Source: Coturnix japonica (Eukaryota; Chordata; Aves; Galliformes; Phasianidae). Taken from it: a stretch of 64,000 bases of DNA. The stretch is taken from assembly GCF_001577835.2 (NCBI RefSeq), contig NC_029517.1, positions 21,813,736-21,877,735 on the forward strand, written 5' to 3'. A model generated the notes under the pieces. It was given only the letters and a program-made list of their open reading frames with translations. It did not search any database and was not told the DNA's origin. Below are positions 9,486-21,080 of this stretch, one piece after another (positions within the stretch are counted from its first letter, which is position 1; each line of letters opens with the position of its first letter). The position numbers were made by a program, and so were the translations under genes.

Positions 9486-12400
9486 TGACAGGGCAATGTC
9501 AGCCCCGTGCAGCCTCGCTGAGACCCGAGGGCTCAGCACTGGCTGCGGAGCTCGGGGACCGGCCGAGCCCCTGCCCCTGTCCCCTGCCTGGATGTTACCA
9601 AGGGCTAAACGCGGCCCTTGGTCCCAGCTCCAGCTGCACTACCGGCCCTGAAGCACTCAGGTGCCCACCGTTAGCAAAAAAGGAAAACATGGTAACATTT
9701 GCAGACTCTGCCTTGCAGTCAGCCCAGGGGTTGCTAGCATGGAATTATTAAAAGTCTGGGATCATTGAATTGCATAGGGAGCAAAATTCTAACTTAACCC
9801 CGTGATTCAGTGTTTGACGTGTAGGTCATCATCGTGACCAGGATTAATAGTGGCCAAATCTCTGCGGCCAGCTGCTTTGGTGACGCACTGGTCCCAAAGC
9901 TCCAATAGCCCGCACTTTTTCTAGAGCTGACCTGGAAACTAATGGACCAAACTGCTCTCTCACTGTTAGCCAATGTTCCACAGTCGCAGAGGGGCTGGGA
10001 AAAGTCTGTGCATCTCTTCAAAGAAGGGAGAACTTTGATCCCCAACCTGGTCGATATTTTACTAAGTTCAGGCTACAGCACTATAGGCAGTTTTAATAAC
10101 ACAACCTTCAGCAGAGGAGTTCCTGGCATCCCAAATCTTAACAGTGGGACCACGTAGCAATAAACATACACTTCTATATACATCTCCATACACAAATATA
10201 CATACTCTTTCATGGGAAGGAAGATTTCCTAAAAAGAACTCCATAGACTTTACCATGCAGAGGAAAACACTTAGCTTCTCATTTTTTTGAACCTTTATCT
10301 CATTTTTGTCTTCCTAGTCATTATGTCTATTATCCCTGCTTTCTCTTCTACCTGTTCTTTTATTGTTTTATTGCTCCCCACGGGGTAATTACTCTGTTAT
10401 TTTTCCATCAGATTGATCAAGTTTTTTTACCAGAATGACAGAATGTTGGCATATGAAAATGTGTAATGAGGCAAAATGAAGATATCTAATCATAACAAAC
10501 ATAACCTCGTTGATTTTTCCAGTGTTTGCCAGAAGTTGAAAATTTGGGAAAGAACATTGGGGTTCTGCTTTTGACTGTTAAACTTCTTTTACCTGCAAGC
10601 TGTAGATGATTCATGGAAGGGAAAATAACCTACAATGTGGTTTCAGTTACAGAATGTGAGAGTGGCAGTTTTTGTTTTCTTTTATACTCTTCCTGGAGCT
10701 ACCAATGAAGGGGAAGCAGGATTTTCAAGGCTAACGCTTTGCAGTCAAATTTGAATCAAGAAAGTTCTGTGCACTCGGACGTTATTCTTGTTTATAAGGT
10801 CTCTGTTTCTGTTACTACTGAGACACTTCATTTTAATCTGCTGGTGAGCTGACTGTGGTTAATATAAACACCTTGAATTACCTCTGTAAGTAGGCTTATT
10901 ACAGACCCTATTCTGAATAGAAAAATGCTTCCTGGAAATAATTTCTGTTGTTTACTTTTTTCAATACAGAAACCCTTTTTTCCCCCTTCTTTTCCTTTTA
11001 GTCAAATGCAGGAAATATAGGAAACATTGCCTACCAAACAGTGCAAGGCTCCCATCATTCAAACCTTGGGTGTTCCTCAAAACAACACAGACTTCTACAA
11101 AGATTTTATATACCAGCAGCTCTTCAACTAACAAAGTTCTATTATTCCGGAAGAAATGTGTCTCCTTTATCATGCAAATTTGCTTCTTATTCTTCATATG
11201 AGAGATGATGCAGCAGAGTGCATTCTGAGCAATATGATTTTACATTTGTGTGAACAGAATTGAAGTATTTGGGACACAGTTGTTAAGAATGTCCTGAATG
11301 CTGTCCAAGAAAGCTAACTTTTATGTGAAAAGGTAACACTGAATCAGGATTCATTATCAGCCAAACAGCATGTGAAGGCCAGGATGTGAAAGTTAAACCA
11401 CTTGAAGTAACTTCCCAAGCTGTCCTAACTACAGTACTGCCATTTCCTCCTCCTCTTGAAGCCCCAGTGCACACAACAAGGTGCTGATGTTTAGAGAAAA
11501 TGGTTTTGATAGTGAAGAACAGTGTCAGGATCTGAACCGCAGCATTCATTTGATACAATCTTATTTCTGTCATTTTGGTATTCTAATTATCCTCTTCTGA
11601 ACTACCCTGAGATGTTTTGAAAAGGTAATGATAATGGTCTCAGTTGCTCAATCACAGCCATGTTTTGTTGGCTATCCTTAAGAAAATGGAGCTGAGTTAA
11701 CATTTTATTATTATTATTTTGCACAGCATTGACATCCATAGCAGTCAAATGTTGGAAGCTCGGGTTCCTGTCCATTTGTCCCCTAAATGTCACCCATCAC
11801 GGTTAGCTATCCCACTCCTCAGTGTTAGTAAATGCCACCCTGGGTGCCAAAGACACAGTGTGCTTTATTTAGGTCAGAGCAGTGCTCCCAGCTGGCCAGA
11901 ATATATGACTGGAACTCGTGTTGCTGAGGTCTCATAGAAAGTGTCTTGGCTGATTTAGCCCTACCTGTTTATCTGTGGGGACACAAATGGAAGGCTGCCC
12001 TTCCCAACCCACCTACCAACAGCACTAGAGACCACACTGGGGTGAGACCTCTCTCCTGACCAGCCAGAATGAATGTGATGTCAACTGGCAGGGTTGTTGC
12101 ACCCCAGCAGAATGAATGAAATGGCTGAATTTCCCCTATTCTTTGCACAGTGTGGAACAAAATTTCAGCAGGTACCTAAATCATCTGCCAGTTTGCAGGA
12201 AGTCTGTGAGAAATTATCTATTCAAATTAGGTTGAAATGGGTCAGTGGTTGGGAGGGATGGCTTGGCAAACAGGTGAACAGGCAATACTGAAGTTCTTTC
12301 TTTTAGGAAACCAGACTAACCTCCCCACACATCTTCTACTAGGGACAAAGCCAACCTCTGATTCAACATTTGTAAGTAAGCACAAACAATGACCTAGAAT

Positions 12401-13740
12401 GAGCAGTGCGTCGGGCTGGAAATTAATAGTGCCACCAGGAAGTTCTGAACGTCAGTGGAAGGAACATCTGCTGACTGAAGGGCATGAGGTGTACTTGCCA
12501 CACACAGTGAAACTTCCAGCAGCACCCAAGGGCCAAGCACCCACCCTGTGTGTGGGTCTGCATTTATGTGACCAGTTTGATACTTTAAACCAGGAACACA
12601 TTTGTTTTCTAAATGTTTACTTGTTCCTTTGAGTGGAAAAAAAAGGACAGAAATAGCCTTACGAACAAGGCTCATATCTTCCTGTTCTCATCTTTCTGTC
12701 ACCCGCCGCTGCAGCCACAGGAGCTGCCGAGGGCTCCCAACGCGATCAAAATAGCAGAAGTAGGTGAAAGTTGGTGCTGCGGCACACAAACAGGCTGCTG
12801 GCTGCCCCTGCCGCCCGCGTTCACTGAGGGAAAGGTCACGCTGCTCAGCGCTTGCGCTGTTCTCCCCGCCTGTTCATATCTTCCTGGAGTCAACAGTACA
12901 GTATCTGGATCGTTTTACTGCCAGAGCTCTGGCCAGCAGTGGGCTGTGTGCTGGGAACATCTTCCAGCATGCACGTAGCAACTGAGGGGCCACAGTGGGA
13001 GATGCCTTTCTTTCTGCTTCCCTACCTTTGAAATTCATGCCTGAAATGTTGTGTTAACTGCTTTACAATCAGGGAGAAGGGAGATGGTTTTGCTGGTTTC
13101 AGGCTTGCTTATCCAAAATGTTTTTACAGCACTGGGTGCATTTGTTTCAAACCAGGAGGGTAGGGAGTGAAGAAAGAGGGAGAAAAACAGTTCTGAGTAT
13201 AGCTGTACCCTTCAGGAAAAAGGCTGGGACTCGAATTGTGATAAAATATGCCTCACTCATGCTATTTATGTTGAAAGGCTTGTCAATGGGGCAGTAAGCT
13301 GCTTGGTGAGTTCAGGAAGCTGCTGACTATATGAGAGAATAACAATATTCAGTGTTGTTCAATATTCAGCCAAGAATCCCACCGCAGAAGAAACACAGGT
13401 GAATTGTCAACATGGGTGGGAGCTGCCCCTAAGTGTATATATAGATGGGCAAGAAAGGCCCTCTCTAGTCTTAGTTGCTACCTTGATAGTTCTCGTGGGA
13501 GGGAGTGTGTCATCCTCTGTGAGAGCTGCTGACATAGAGGGAAAAATAAAGAGTGCCATTGGAACAGCTGCCACTGTGGGCTAAGGCTGCCTGTTCTCTG
13601 AACAGCCCTGCCCTGGATAAGAGCTCCTAGGAAAAGGTGAGCAGCTTGAGCAGAGCCAGAAAAAACTGAAGGGTAGTGGGACAGTATGACTTTTAAGTAC
13701 TGGATGTGCTTCAGCAGAATTAGAAAAGACTGTGCATGTA

Positions 13741-13800
13741 CTTATACAAATATACATACGCATACATGCACACATATATATACCCATACACACATATAAT
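13741..13800. repeat. AC/AT-rich low-complexity tract
   Basis: Irregular alternation of ACAT, CATA and TATA units over about 60 bases, a degenerate dinucleotide repeat. Confidence 0.7.
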
Positions 13801-16800
13801 TCTGTAGAAATAAGGAAGTTAATAAAACAAGATGGTTCAATCAAACAGCTTTGGATTAGCACTATTAGAAGGAGTTCTAGCTTCACCTGCATCCCTTGCA
13901 GCTGTCTGGGGTTTTGAACTGAATCACCTGCTGGTTTTCTTTTCCAGCTGGGGTCACTCTGGGTGGAGATGCGTTGCTAATTCTTTTCTATAAGCTGTCT
14001 TCAATACGTTTGTCAATAGCAGGACAGTTGGTGAAGTGGAGGTGATGGCCTGAATTTCTGCTCAGAACAATACCTTTGAGCCACTATTCCAGGTTATTTT
14101 GTGTGGGGGTGATCTTAGAAAGCATTCTATTTCCCCAGTTGGAAGGATTTATTTTATTTAATGCCTAACATAGGGGCTTGAATGAGAAATATAGTCCAGG
14201 AAGCACGGATTTAATACAAGAGTCATCAACCAGAAGAGGAATCCCTGTGGTGTCATCCCATCATCCTTCCCAAAGAGATACAGGGTGCCTGGGCATTACC
14301 AGAGCGCCTCTTGATGCTGATGTTTCAGGCTACCCAAAGGAACTTTGTTTCCTATTTGCAACATTGTGACTGTTATTACTCAAGTGTGAACTCGTAGCTA
14401 TCCCAATACTGAATTCCCATAATATACTGTAAGAAGATATTCACGCAGCAAGCTAATGGAACTTTTCATATCTGATTAAGTGCATAACCACAGGCTAAGT
14501 CATAGTGGCTGTAGTTACTTATAAAAATGAAGTATATACATTAAAATAGTCCTGGAAAAGTGACAGGACAAGAAAAAAATGTTATGCTGCATAATTCAAA
14601 TGTTCTGTAATTGTTTTTGAGTAAGTGCTGCAATATTTCTGTGTCATATAATGAATAGATATTTAATTAGGGGTAAACCATCAACTCCAATGTTGCTAGA
14701 ACAGCAAGAACAGCCGAAAAAAGAAAGGAAGCTTTGAAGTATTTGTGGAATTGCTTTATTCTTGCTCATTAGACTGACAAAATACACAGTTGTACCACAC
14801 AGAGTTTGTTTTCTTCTTGTAATCCCTTTAATTTTTCTTTGTTACTCTATCTGCACTGACTTATTCAAATTAAATCTTTGGTGTAGTTCTCATCTAATAG
14901 TCACTGAAATGAAAGATAAAACAGTCAGAGCAGTGCTGGTATCTGATCTCCCAGATTTCAAGTGAAGTGATGTATAAAAAACCCAACAAAGCAACCAAGA
15001 CAATGACTAGTTTAATTTTTCTTGATTTCACTGGTTTAAATGATGCCCACACACTAAATGCATTGTGGTAGTGAAGTTTACACACAAGTATTCACCAACA
15101 CGTTATTTAGTTTCTGCATGGGAGATAAACTTTAGGCACTCAAAAACACCAGAAGATGAAAGAAGTGTTTTAATTGATCCATTCATTTATTTTTAAGATG
15201 TTCATAATATGTGCAAATACAGCCCTTCCTTTGCTCCTGTCAGGAAAGCAGTGCCTAAGTACAAACAAACAGTGTTTATTTGCAGGCATTGATTTCATAG
15301 AGCCTTTTTTGAAAGAAATAGTATTTTTACATACAAGCTGTAGGACACCATCTGTGAAACAGAGGGGCAAATTGAATTATGAGGTTAAATGGGGAGGAAA
15401 AGTTAATATCAATAGGGTTTTCACTGCACACAGAAAATCATATTTTTAGAGATGTTTAAGATCTCCATTTATACCCTGATGGGAAACATTGCAGTTTCCC
15501 TTTATAGTCACACAACTACAGCTGAATTGTCAAGCCTTCCTTTTCATGGCTAGTTGTTATTAAAATATATTTATATAGGTTTGAATACTCGGGGATTTCC
15601 TCATTCCTAAAAAGAACATAATCTTACACTCTGATTCATTCAATACTGTGGAAGAGTTATGAATTTTTCATAACCCTCTGTGTCCCATTCCAGTCTGTTG
15701 TAAAAGCTTCATAACCTGATCCTTATTTGCAGCTGCCCATAGGCTGAAACTAAAGAAACAGCAGAAAGGAAGTTATCGAGAAATACATGTGCAGCTCCTG
15801 CAAGATGAGAGCAATAATTTGAGTTAGATATGCTGATACTGTAAGGGTGCTGCTACACTGAAGTAAATGAGGATAACTGCATTTATTTCAACAGGTTTTT
15901 TAGTCTTTGAATAGAGCATGCACATTAAGTGATGTAAACATGAATCTTCTCTCATGCATGGGAACACAGAATCTTTAAACTGTATGTATTAAATTAAAAG
16001 GTAAAATCCGTGCTGGATTTTAGAGTCCTAACTAGAATGTGATTTTACTGAAGGTGACCTTCTTGAATGGCTTGAAAACAATCATTGCGTCAAAGTGAAC
16101 TAACGGAATAACTTCTATTATATTTCCCATTGAAAAAAATCTTAGTCAAGCCCTCACTACATTTTTTACTCTTGTGAAATACAATGTATTGTAACGTGAT
16201 CCACACTTTGCATGAGAACAACTCAGATTGGAGGACTGCGTTTTCTAAAGCAGTCTGTAATTTTGTGTGACTCAGCTGCGGCTGCCTAACAAGGGCCATG
16301 AGACCCTGCAGCTCTGAGAGTCTCAGATCAGATTGGTGAACACATTTCACCTTGGGAAATTATGTGCCAGGTTTGACCAACATCCTGAATTTCATTGCAT
16401 TTTGAAAATGTGGGATACATTTCTGCCCCTGGTCATGTGTATAGATGAATTACAGCATTCTGACTCCCAGTTTTCCTTTTCAAATAAAAAAGGGGGGTGT
16501 TCCATGTTTAACCATTCCTAGTGAAATCTGACTGAAACGGTACTTTTGAAACATCCAGATAATTCCAGCCCTTTATAGTCAGTTCATGTTTCAAATCTTG
16601 TGCCAAATGCTTGAAGGCCTCGGAATAGAGAAGACCCAGAGGGAACATATAAAATTATATAGGAAAGGCACCAATTCACTTCTGCAGAGCAGTAATTTGG
16701 TTTGGTTTAGTAACCTGTGAAGTGGTTCTCTAAAATGATGAACTTTAAGGAAACTATAAAGAGTGTGATTATTGATATCGGCTGTAGGTGACCTTTATGT

Positions 16801-17064
16801 GCTGAAAAGATCATGAGGTAGTCCAGACAAAAAAATTACAGCTTCTCTTTCTTCTTCTCTTTAATGGTCTGAAATTGAAAAATTGGATCTATTGAACCCC
16901 AGTTAAAAGTTAGGACAGCCAAATAAAACAAGGCTACAACCTGCAACTTGCAGTTTTCCAAGTATGTTATTTGTACACCTTAGAGACTAAATGCTCCTGC
17001 TCAAGGGAGCCACAATTCACCAGCCTCATCTGAACACAAATCACCTCAGGTTATTTCCATCCAT

Positions 17065-17523
17065 CTACTCTGCCATTAACTTTCTCCTCTGGTGTGAAGA
17101 AACACATTCCATCATTTCAAAGGAATCGATAAAGGCAAGGGTGCAGATCATACAAAGCATTGTCTCTTCCTCTTTTCCTAACACTGTGATGAACACTTTT
17201 GCCTTGCTGTCTTTTCTATATCTTTCTGGATGCATTTTTTTTTTAACTGCTTTAATTAAAATAATCTGAATACCTGTCAGCATTGTCAAATTTATTCCTC
17301 TATTGATCAGCTTGTAGGACATGGTTAACACTTCAGAACTGTATATCCCAGCATTCCATCGGTAGGTAGCAGGTACCATATCAGATGCATTAGCTATGCA
17401 GGTGACATTTGGATTCTCCTTAGGAGCTTCTCTCACAGTCAGAATGCTGACTGCCACAACATTGAGGGTGGCATTTTCAGCGTCACTCATGATCTTGATA
17501 AGGGACCAAAAATGCAGTAGCAT
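17065..17523 (-). other. Open frame with weak Ig-like pattern, uncertain
   Basis: A 152-codon frame on the minus strand, in otherwise gene-poor DNA. Residues 27-80 resemble a degraded immunoglobulin domain: a strand-like segment, Cys42 within NVTC, Trp56 14 residues later (ATYRW), then SSEVLTM, with four N-glycosylation sequons (N17, N39, N45, N78). A usable donor ACAG|GTATTC follows residue 83. No family member is recognised, no second Ig cysteine is clear and no partner exon was found. It may be a lone old exon or chance. Confidence 0.2.
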
Positions 17524-18760
17524 GCCTTTGGAAATACTCCATGACCCGACAGTGCTTCTGTGTCTTAGATGTTGGGAACTGGTGGAGAGGGTCCAGGTCT
17601 GAGCTAGAGGAGCATCATCTTTCTTGATCTAAATAACCCCGTAACAATTCCCCTGCAATCACGTCAGTTGAATTATTTTTTCCACAGCTCCTATCTCGTC
17701 CTGTCCTACTATTTTGGTTTCAATAAACATGTTTACAGAAGTACACTATATAATTACCTTTCTCTTCCAGTTCTTTCCATTAGGTAAGTAATCTGTTCAT
17801 ACATTTTCAAAAATTAACCTTCACGTCTCATGTATAGTTAACAGCTTGGCCAAAAAGTTGTATTTTCTAGTTCCAATAGAAATGCATGGAGAGCCTGATC
17901 CCAGCTGCTGTATGTTTGTACTTCATCACCCTGATGTAGCCTATAAGAAAGCCTTAATGCTTATAGTATAGATTTGTTCTGACCGAAACTGTGCTGTCAC
18001 CAGTAGAGTTCAACCCAGACTTACAAATACTTTGTTGAGTTCACAGGGACCCGACAGCTGTGTATCTGAAAATAAGTTAGGGAGAAGTTGTTTACAGGAA
18101 AGAACAGGCTTGGTGTGCCCGCTATCTACTGCACTGCTGAGGAGCTGCTGCAATGTTCTGTACTAGTCAGAGTTCAGATAATGACTGACACGTTCATGTA
18201 TGCGTAAAGCTTATGATTTTCAACTGGATGGCATGAAATCTTGCCAGCTGCAAATAGAATTAAGTATAATAGATAGGCATTGCAACATGTTGTATCATAG
18301 GGGATCACCAGGACATCCCTGAGACGATGGGTTATCATCTCAGCAAGAGGGAAGTTGTTTATCTGTTATTTCCAGTTACAGAGTGGTGCGTCAATGACTG
18401 TGAATGAAGTCCTAACCCAAAGTTCACTGCATTCAGTGAAGTGTTTCTAGTTATTTCACCTGAAGTATTCAGTGTGAACTGGAGCAAACACCTCAGTGAC
18501 TTGGGAAAGGAAAAAGATAGGTTTAGGCTTCATTTTGTTTTGTTTTCTTTATAAGAAAATGATTTTGGTGTCTGCCTTCAGCTTCGTATATCCTACAGAC
18601 TAATTCCATGAGTTGAAAATTATTTCCTTATGACTGCCAAAGGCAGTGACCGAGGCCACTTTTACAGTGAGAGAAAATAAGACGGACACTCATGTGCTTG
18701 TTCTGAAATCCCTTTCTGTACATGCTTTGTTCTTTATGGCTAAAATAAGAAACCCTTTGG

Positions 18761-18806
18761 TGTTTTTTTTTTTGGTTTTTTTTTTTTTTTTGTTTGTTTG
18801 TTTTTA
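18761..18806. repeat. T-rich tract with (GTTT)n
   Basis: Two long T runs separated by GG, followed by three GTTT-type units. It could be a simple repeat or an antisense poly(A)-like remnant; no retrocopy is recognisable beside it. Confidence 0.8.
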
Positions 18807-20133
18807 ATGCCCTATTTAAGAAATCCAAAGATTCAAATCCATCTCTCTTTGTACAATGGCATCCCAAATGGTCTGAAACTGAAGAGTTTCCAGAAATAAC
18901 AAAAAAAAAAAGGATCCTGGTCAGATTGTTACAAACATTGACTTTGGAAATGGCCCAATTTTCCTCTTTAGAAAATTAAGAGAGAAAGACAGGAAACAAA
19001 GGTTACAAATAGAGAAATGATGGAGATCCTTATAAAAAAACTATCAATATACTGAGCCTATTTCTGAGTTTAATTAGCCTTTGCAGATACCCAGTACCCA
19101 TCTTGAAGTGATGATTGTGAAAGTGGTAGGCAGCATTTTTGTGATTATCAAACTGCATATGAATATTCCCTTTCTGCTCTTTTCCACTGCAGCCCATTGT
19201 CTGGTAAATATATGTATGAGTTTCATCCTTCCCACATATTTCAGAGGTAGGCTAAAGATGCTGCCGTATATATGTATGCTCTGTGACTATGTGCTAGCAG
19301 AGAATCCCATATATCCTTGGACGCTTCTCAACTCAATCATCTTCCAAGGCCTGGGAGCCTTTCAAGCAGCATCCCAAACTTGTTTTTTTCTAGTTGTCAT
19401 TTTCTGAATTCTAGTCCTAACTCAGTTCTAACTGCATCCCCTTGTCCATGACAGAGACAGAGGATTGAGTGGGAGATGGCAAGGAAGAGTAGCAGAGGCC
19501 AGGACTATGGGCTCTGGGCTGTGGCTCACAGTGTGAGGAGGAGGTGAGCCACAGGAAAAGGAAAACCTGAACTAAGAGCTGTTTCTGTTTGACTGCTTAG
19601 ATGGGTGTTAGTAGGGTGGCTTTGCATTTGAGTAAAGGTCAAGGGAAGTAAGGAGTGGGCTTGGAAAACACTGGAGGAATTTTTCCTGCAAATCTTTGCA
19701 TCAGAGACTTTTCAGATTGAGCAGTCCATAATCCAAATTTATTTCAGGAAGTGTAGCAGGTTGTGTTCTGAGGAGCATCTCCTAATGTTTTCAGGCATAA
19801 AGTTAGCAGTGATACCTGTGGTGTGGACCCCATCTACAGCATAGCCCTTGGGATCAAGTCTTACATAAAATCACAATTCCTATTTCCAAGATGGCTGGAA
19901 GAGTAAAACTTCCACACCAAGGACTGACCAACAGAAAAGCCATTTTACTACTCATGCTGCCACAGTGTATCTTTTTCAGTTTCTTCAGTGGATGGGTTGA
20001 ATACATACCTTCCTTCATAGCATTTTTCCTTGCTTAAAGATGATCTTCCAGTTATTTTTACAAAGAAGCTTCTAAACTGCTTTGGATTTGCTTCAGATTT
20101 GTCTCTGAATATAACTTGTCCAGAGGATAGTAT

Positions 20134-20231
20134 GGGAAAGAGAGTGGGAAAGGGAAAGGGAAAGGCAAAGCAAAAGGCAAGACAAGGCAAGGAAAGGAAA
20201 AAGGAAAGAAAAAAGGAAAGGAGAAATGGAA
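20134..20231. repeat. Purine-rich GGAAAG-type tract
   Basis: About 98 bases of nearly pure purine, built from GGGAAA, GGCAAA and GGAAAG variants, with only a few C or T interruptions. Such polypurine tracts can form triplex DNA. It appears on the minus strand as a Phe/Pro/Leu-rich open frame, which is an artefact of composition. Confidence 0.85.
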
Positions 20232-20867
20232 GTAGACAATCGTGTGTTCTTCCTTAGATATTTTGGTCTTGTTTAACTGAAGAACTGAGGAACAATTTCT
20301 TTTGAATGCCATGAATCCTAAAGCTTAAAACCTTCTAAAGCTTAATAAATAACTTAGTAAATATTTACATGTGTTTTAATTTTGGTTTTTTTTTTCATAA
20401 AAGAAGCAGTTAAGATGAAGGAGGTAAAATAATTATTTTTACTTATGCTCATTTTTCCTTCTACACAAGGGAGGCCTGTTTTAATGCACATCTTGAGTTG
20501 CATTTTTTTCTCTTAATTCCACAGAAAAATCCATCTTTGTCTCATGATGAAACACGTCTTATGGTTCTTCCTTGTCTGTAGTTTTCAGAATAAAAACTAC
20601 AAAACTGCCTGAAATGTTGCGTGCAGAGATACTGCTGATGGTGAGTGTAACCTGCAGGGTGAGACACTGCTGCCACCTATGTTTATTTGCTCTCTAGCAG
20701 TTCCAGACGTTTCCTGAACCCTACTTTCAGAGAAAATTTACCATCACCTATTAATATTACACTCAGTGACACTAAAAGGTAATAATGCTAACACACACAC
20801 ACATAAAGTTCTGCTATGGAACAGCAAGTATTTGCATACAATCTGTTTGTCCATACCAGATGAACAG

Positions 20868-21080
20868 AGAGGCAATTTCTTCTCCAAACTAGTTACTGCT
20901 CTTGGAATAGGCTGCCCAGGGAAGTGGCGGAGTCGCTGTCCCCACCACCCTGGCGGTGTTCAAGAAATATGTAAGTGTGGCACTGAGGGATGTGGGTTAG
21001 CAGACATGGTGGGGATGGGTTGATTAATGGACTAGATGATCTTAGGGATCTTTTCCAATCTTAACGATTCTATATTTCTG
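20868..21080 (+). mobile_element. CR1 LINE, 3' end
   Basis: Clear CR1 3' end in plus orientation: GGAATAGGCTGCCCAGGGAA, then GTGGCGGAGTCGCTGTCCC, GTGTTCAAGAAA, a variant of the GATGATCTTAGGGATC core and TTTTCCAATCTTAACGATTC. It is truncated at the 5' end, as most CR1 copies are, and ends near the expected ATTCTATG tail. Confidence 0.9.

Larger units (their letters stand above)
8800..9660 (-). promoter_or_regulatory. PDK4: CpG island and promoter of PDK4
   Basis: A GC-rich, CpG-dense block surrounds exon 1 and continues about 400 bp upstream, in contrast to AT-rich sequence on both sides. It contains the TATA-like box, the CACGTG E-box and an extended nuclear-receptor half-site. Mammalian PDK4 is known to respond to ERR, PPAR, FOXO and glucocorticoid signals; only the ERR-type motif is clear to me here. 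Open frames across 9259-9751 are typical GC-rich chance frames. Confidence 0.8.
9661..20867. other. Intergenic interval, PDK4 side
   Basis: AT-rich DNA without a convincing gene. It contains a CA/TA-rich tract near 13741-13800, a T-rich tract at 18761-18806, a purine tract at 20134-20231 and a weak immunoglobulin-like open frame near 17.3 kb. Other open frames (for example 12613-12978, 11283-11573 and 19081-19407) lack conserved motifs and exon signals that I can recognise. Confidence 0.6.

Noticed and set aside
9259-9751. Overlapping frames upstream of PDK4
   Set aside because: They lie in the PDK4 CpG island and upstream DNA; composition explains them.
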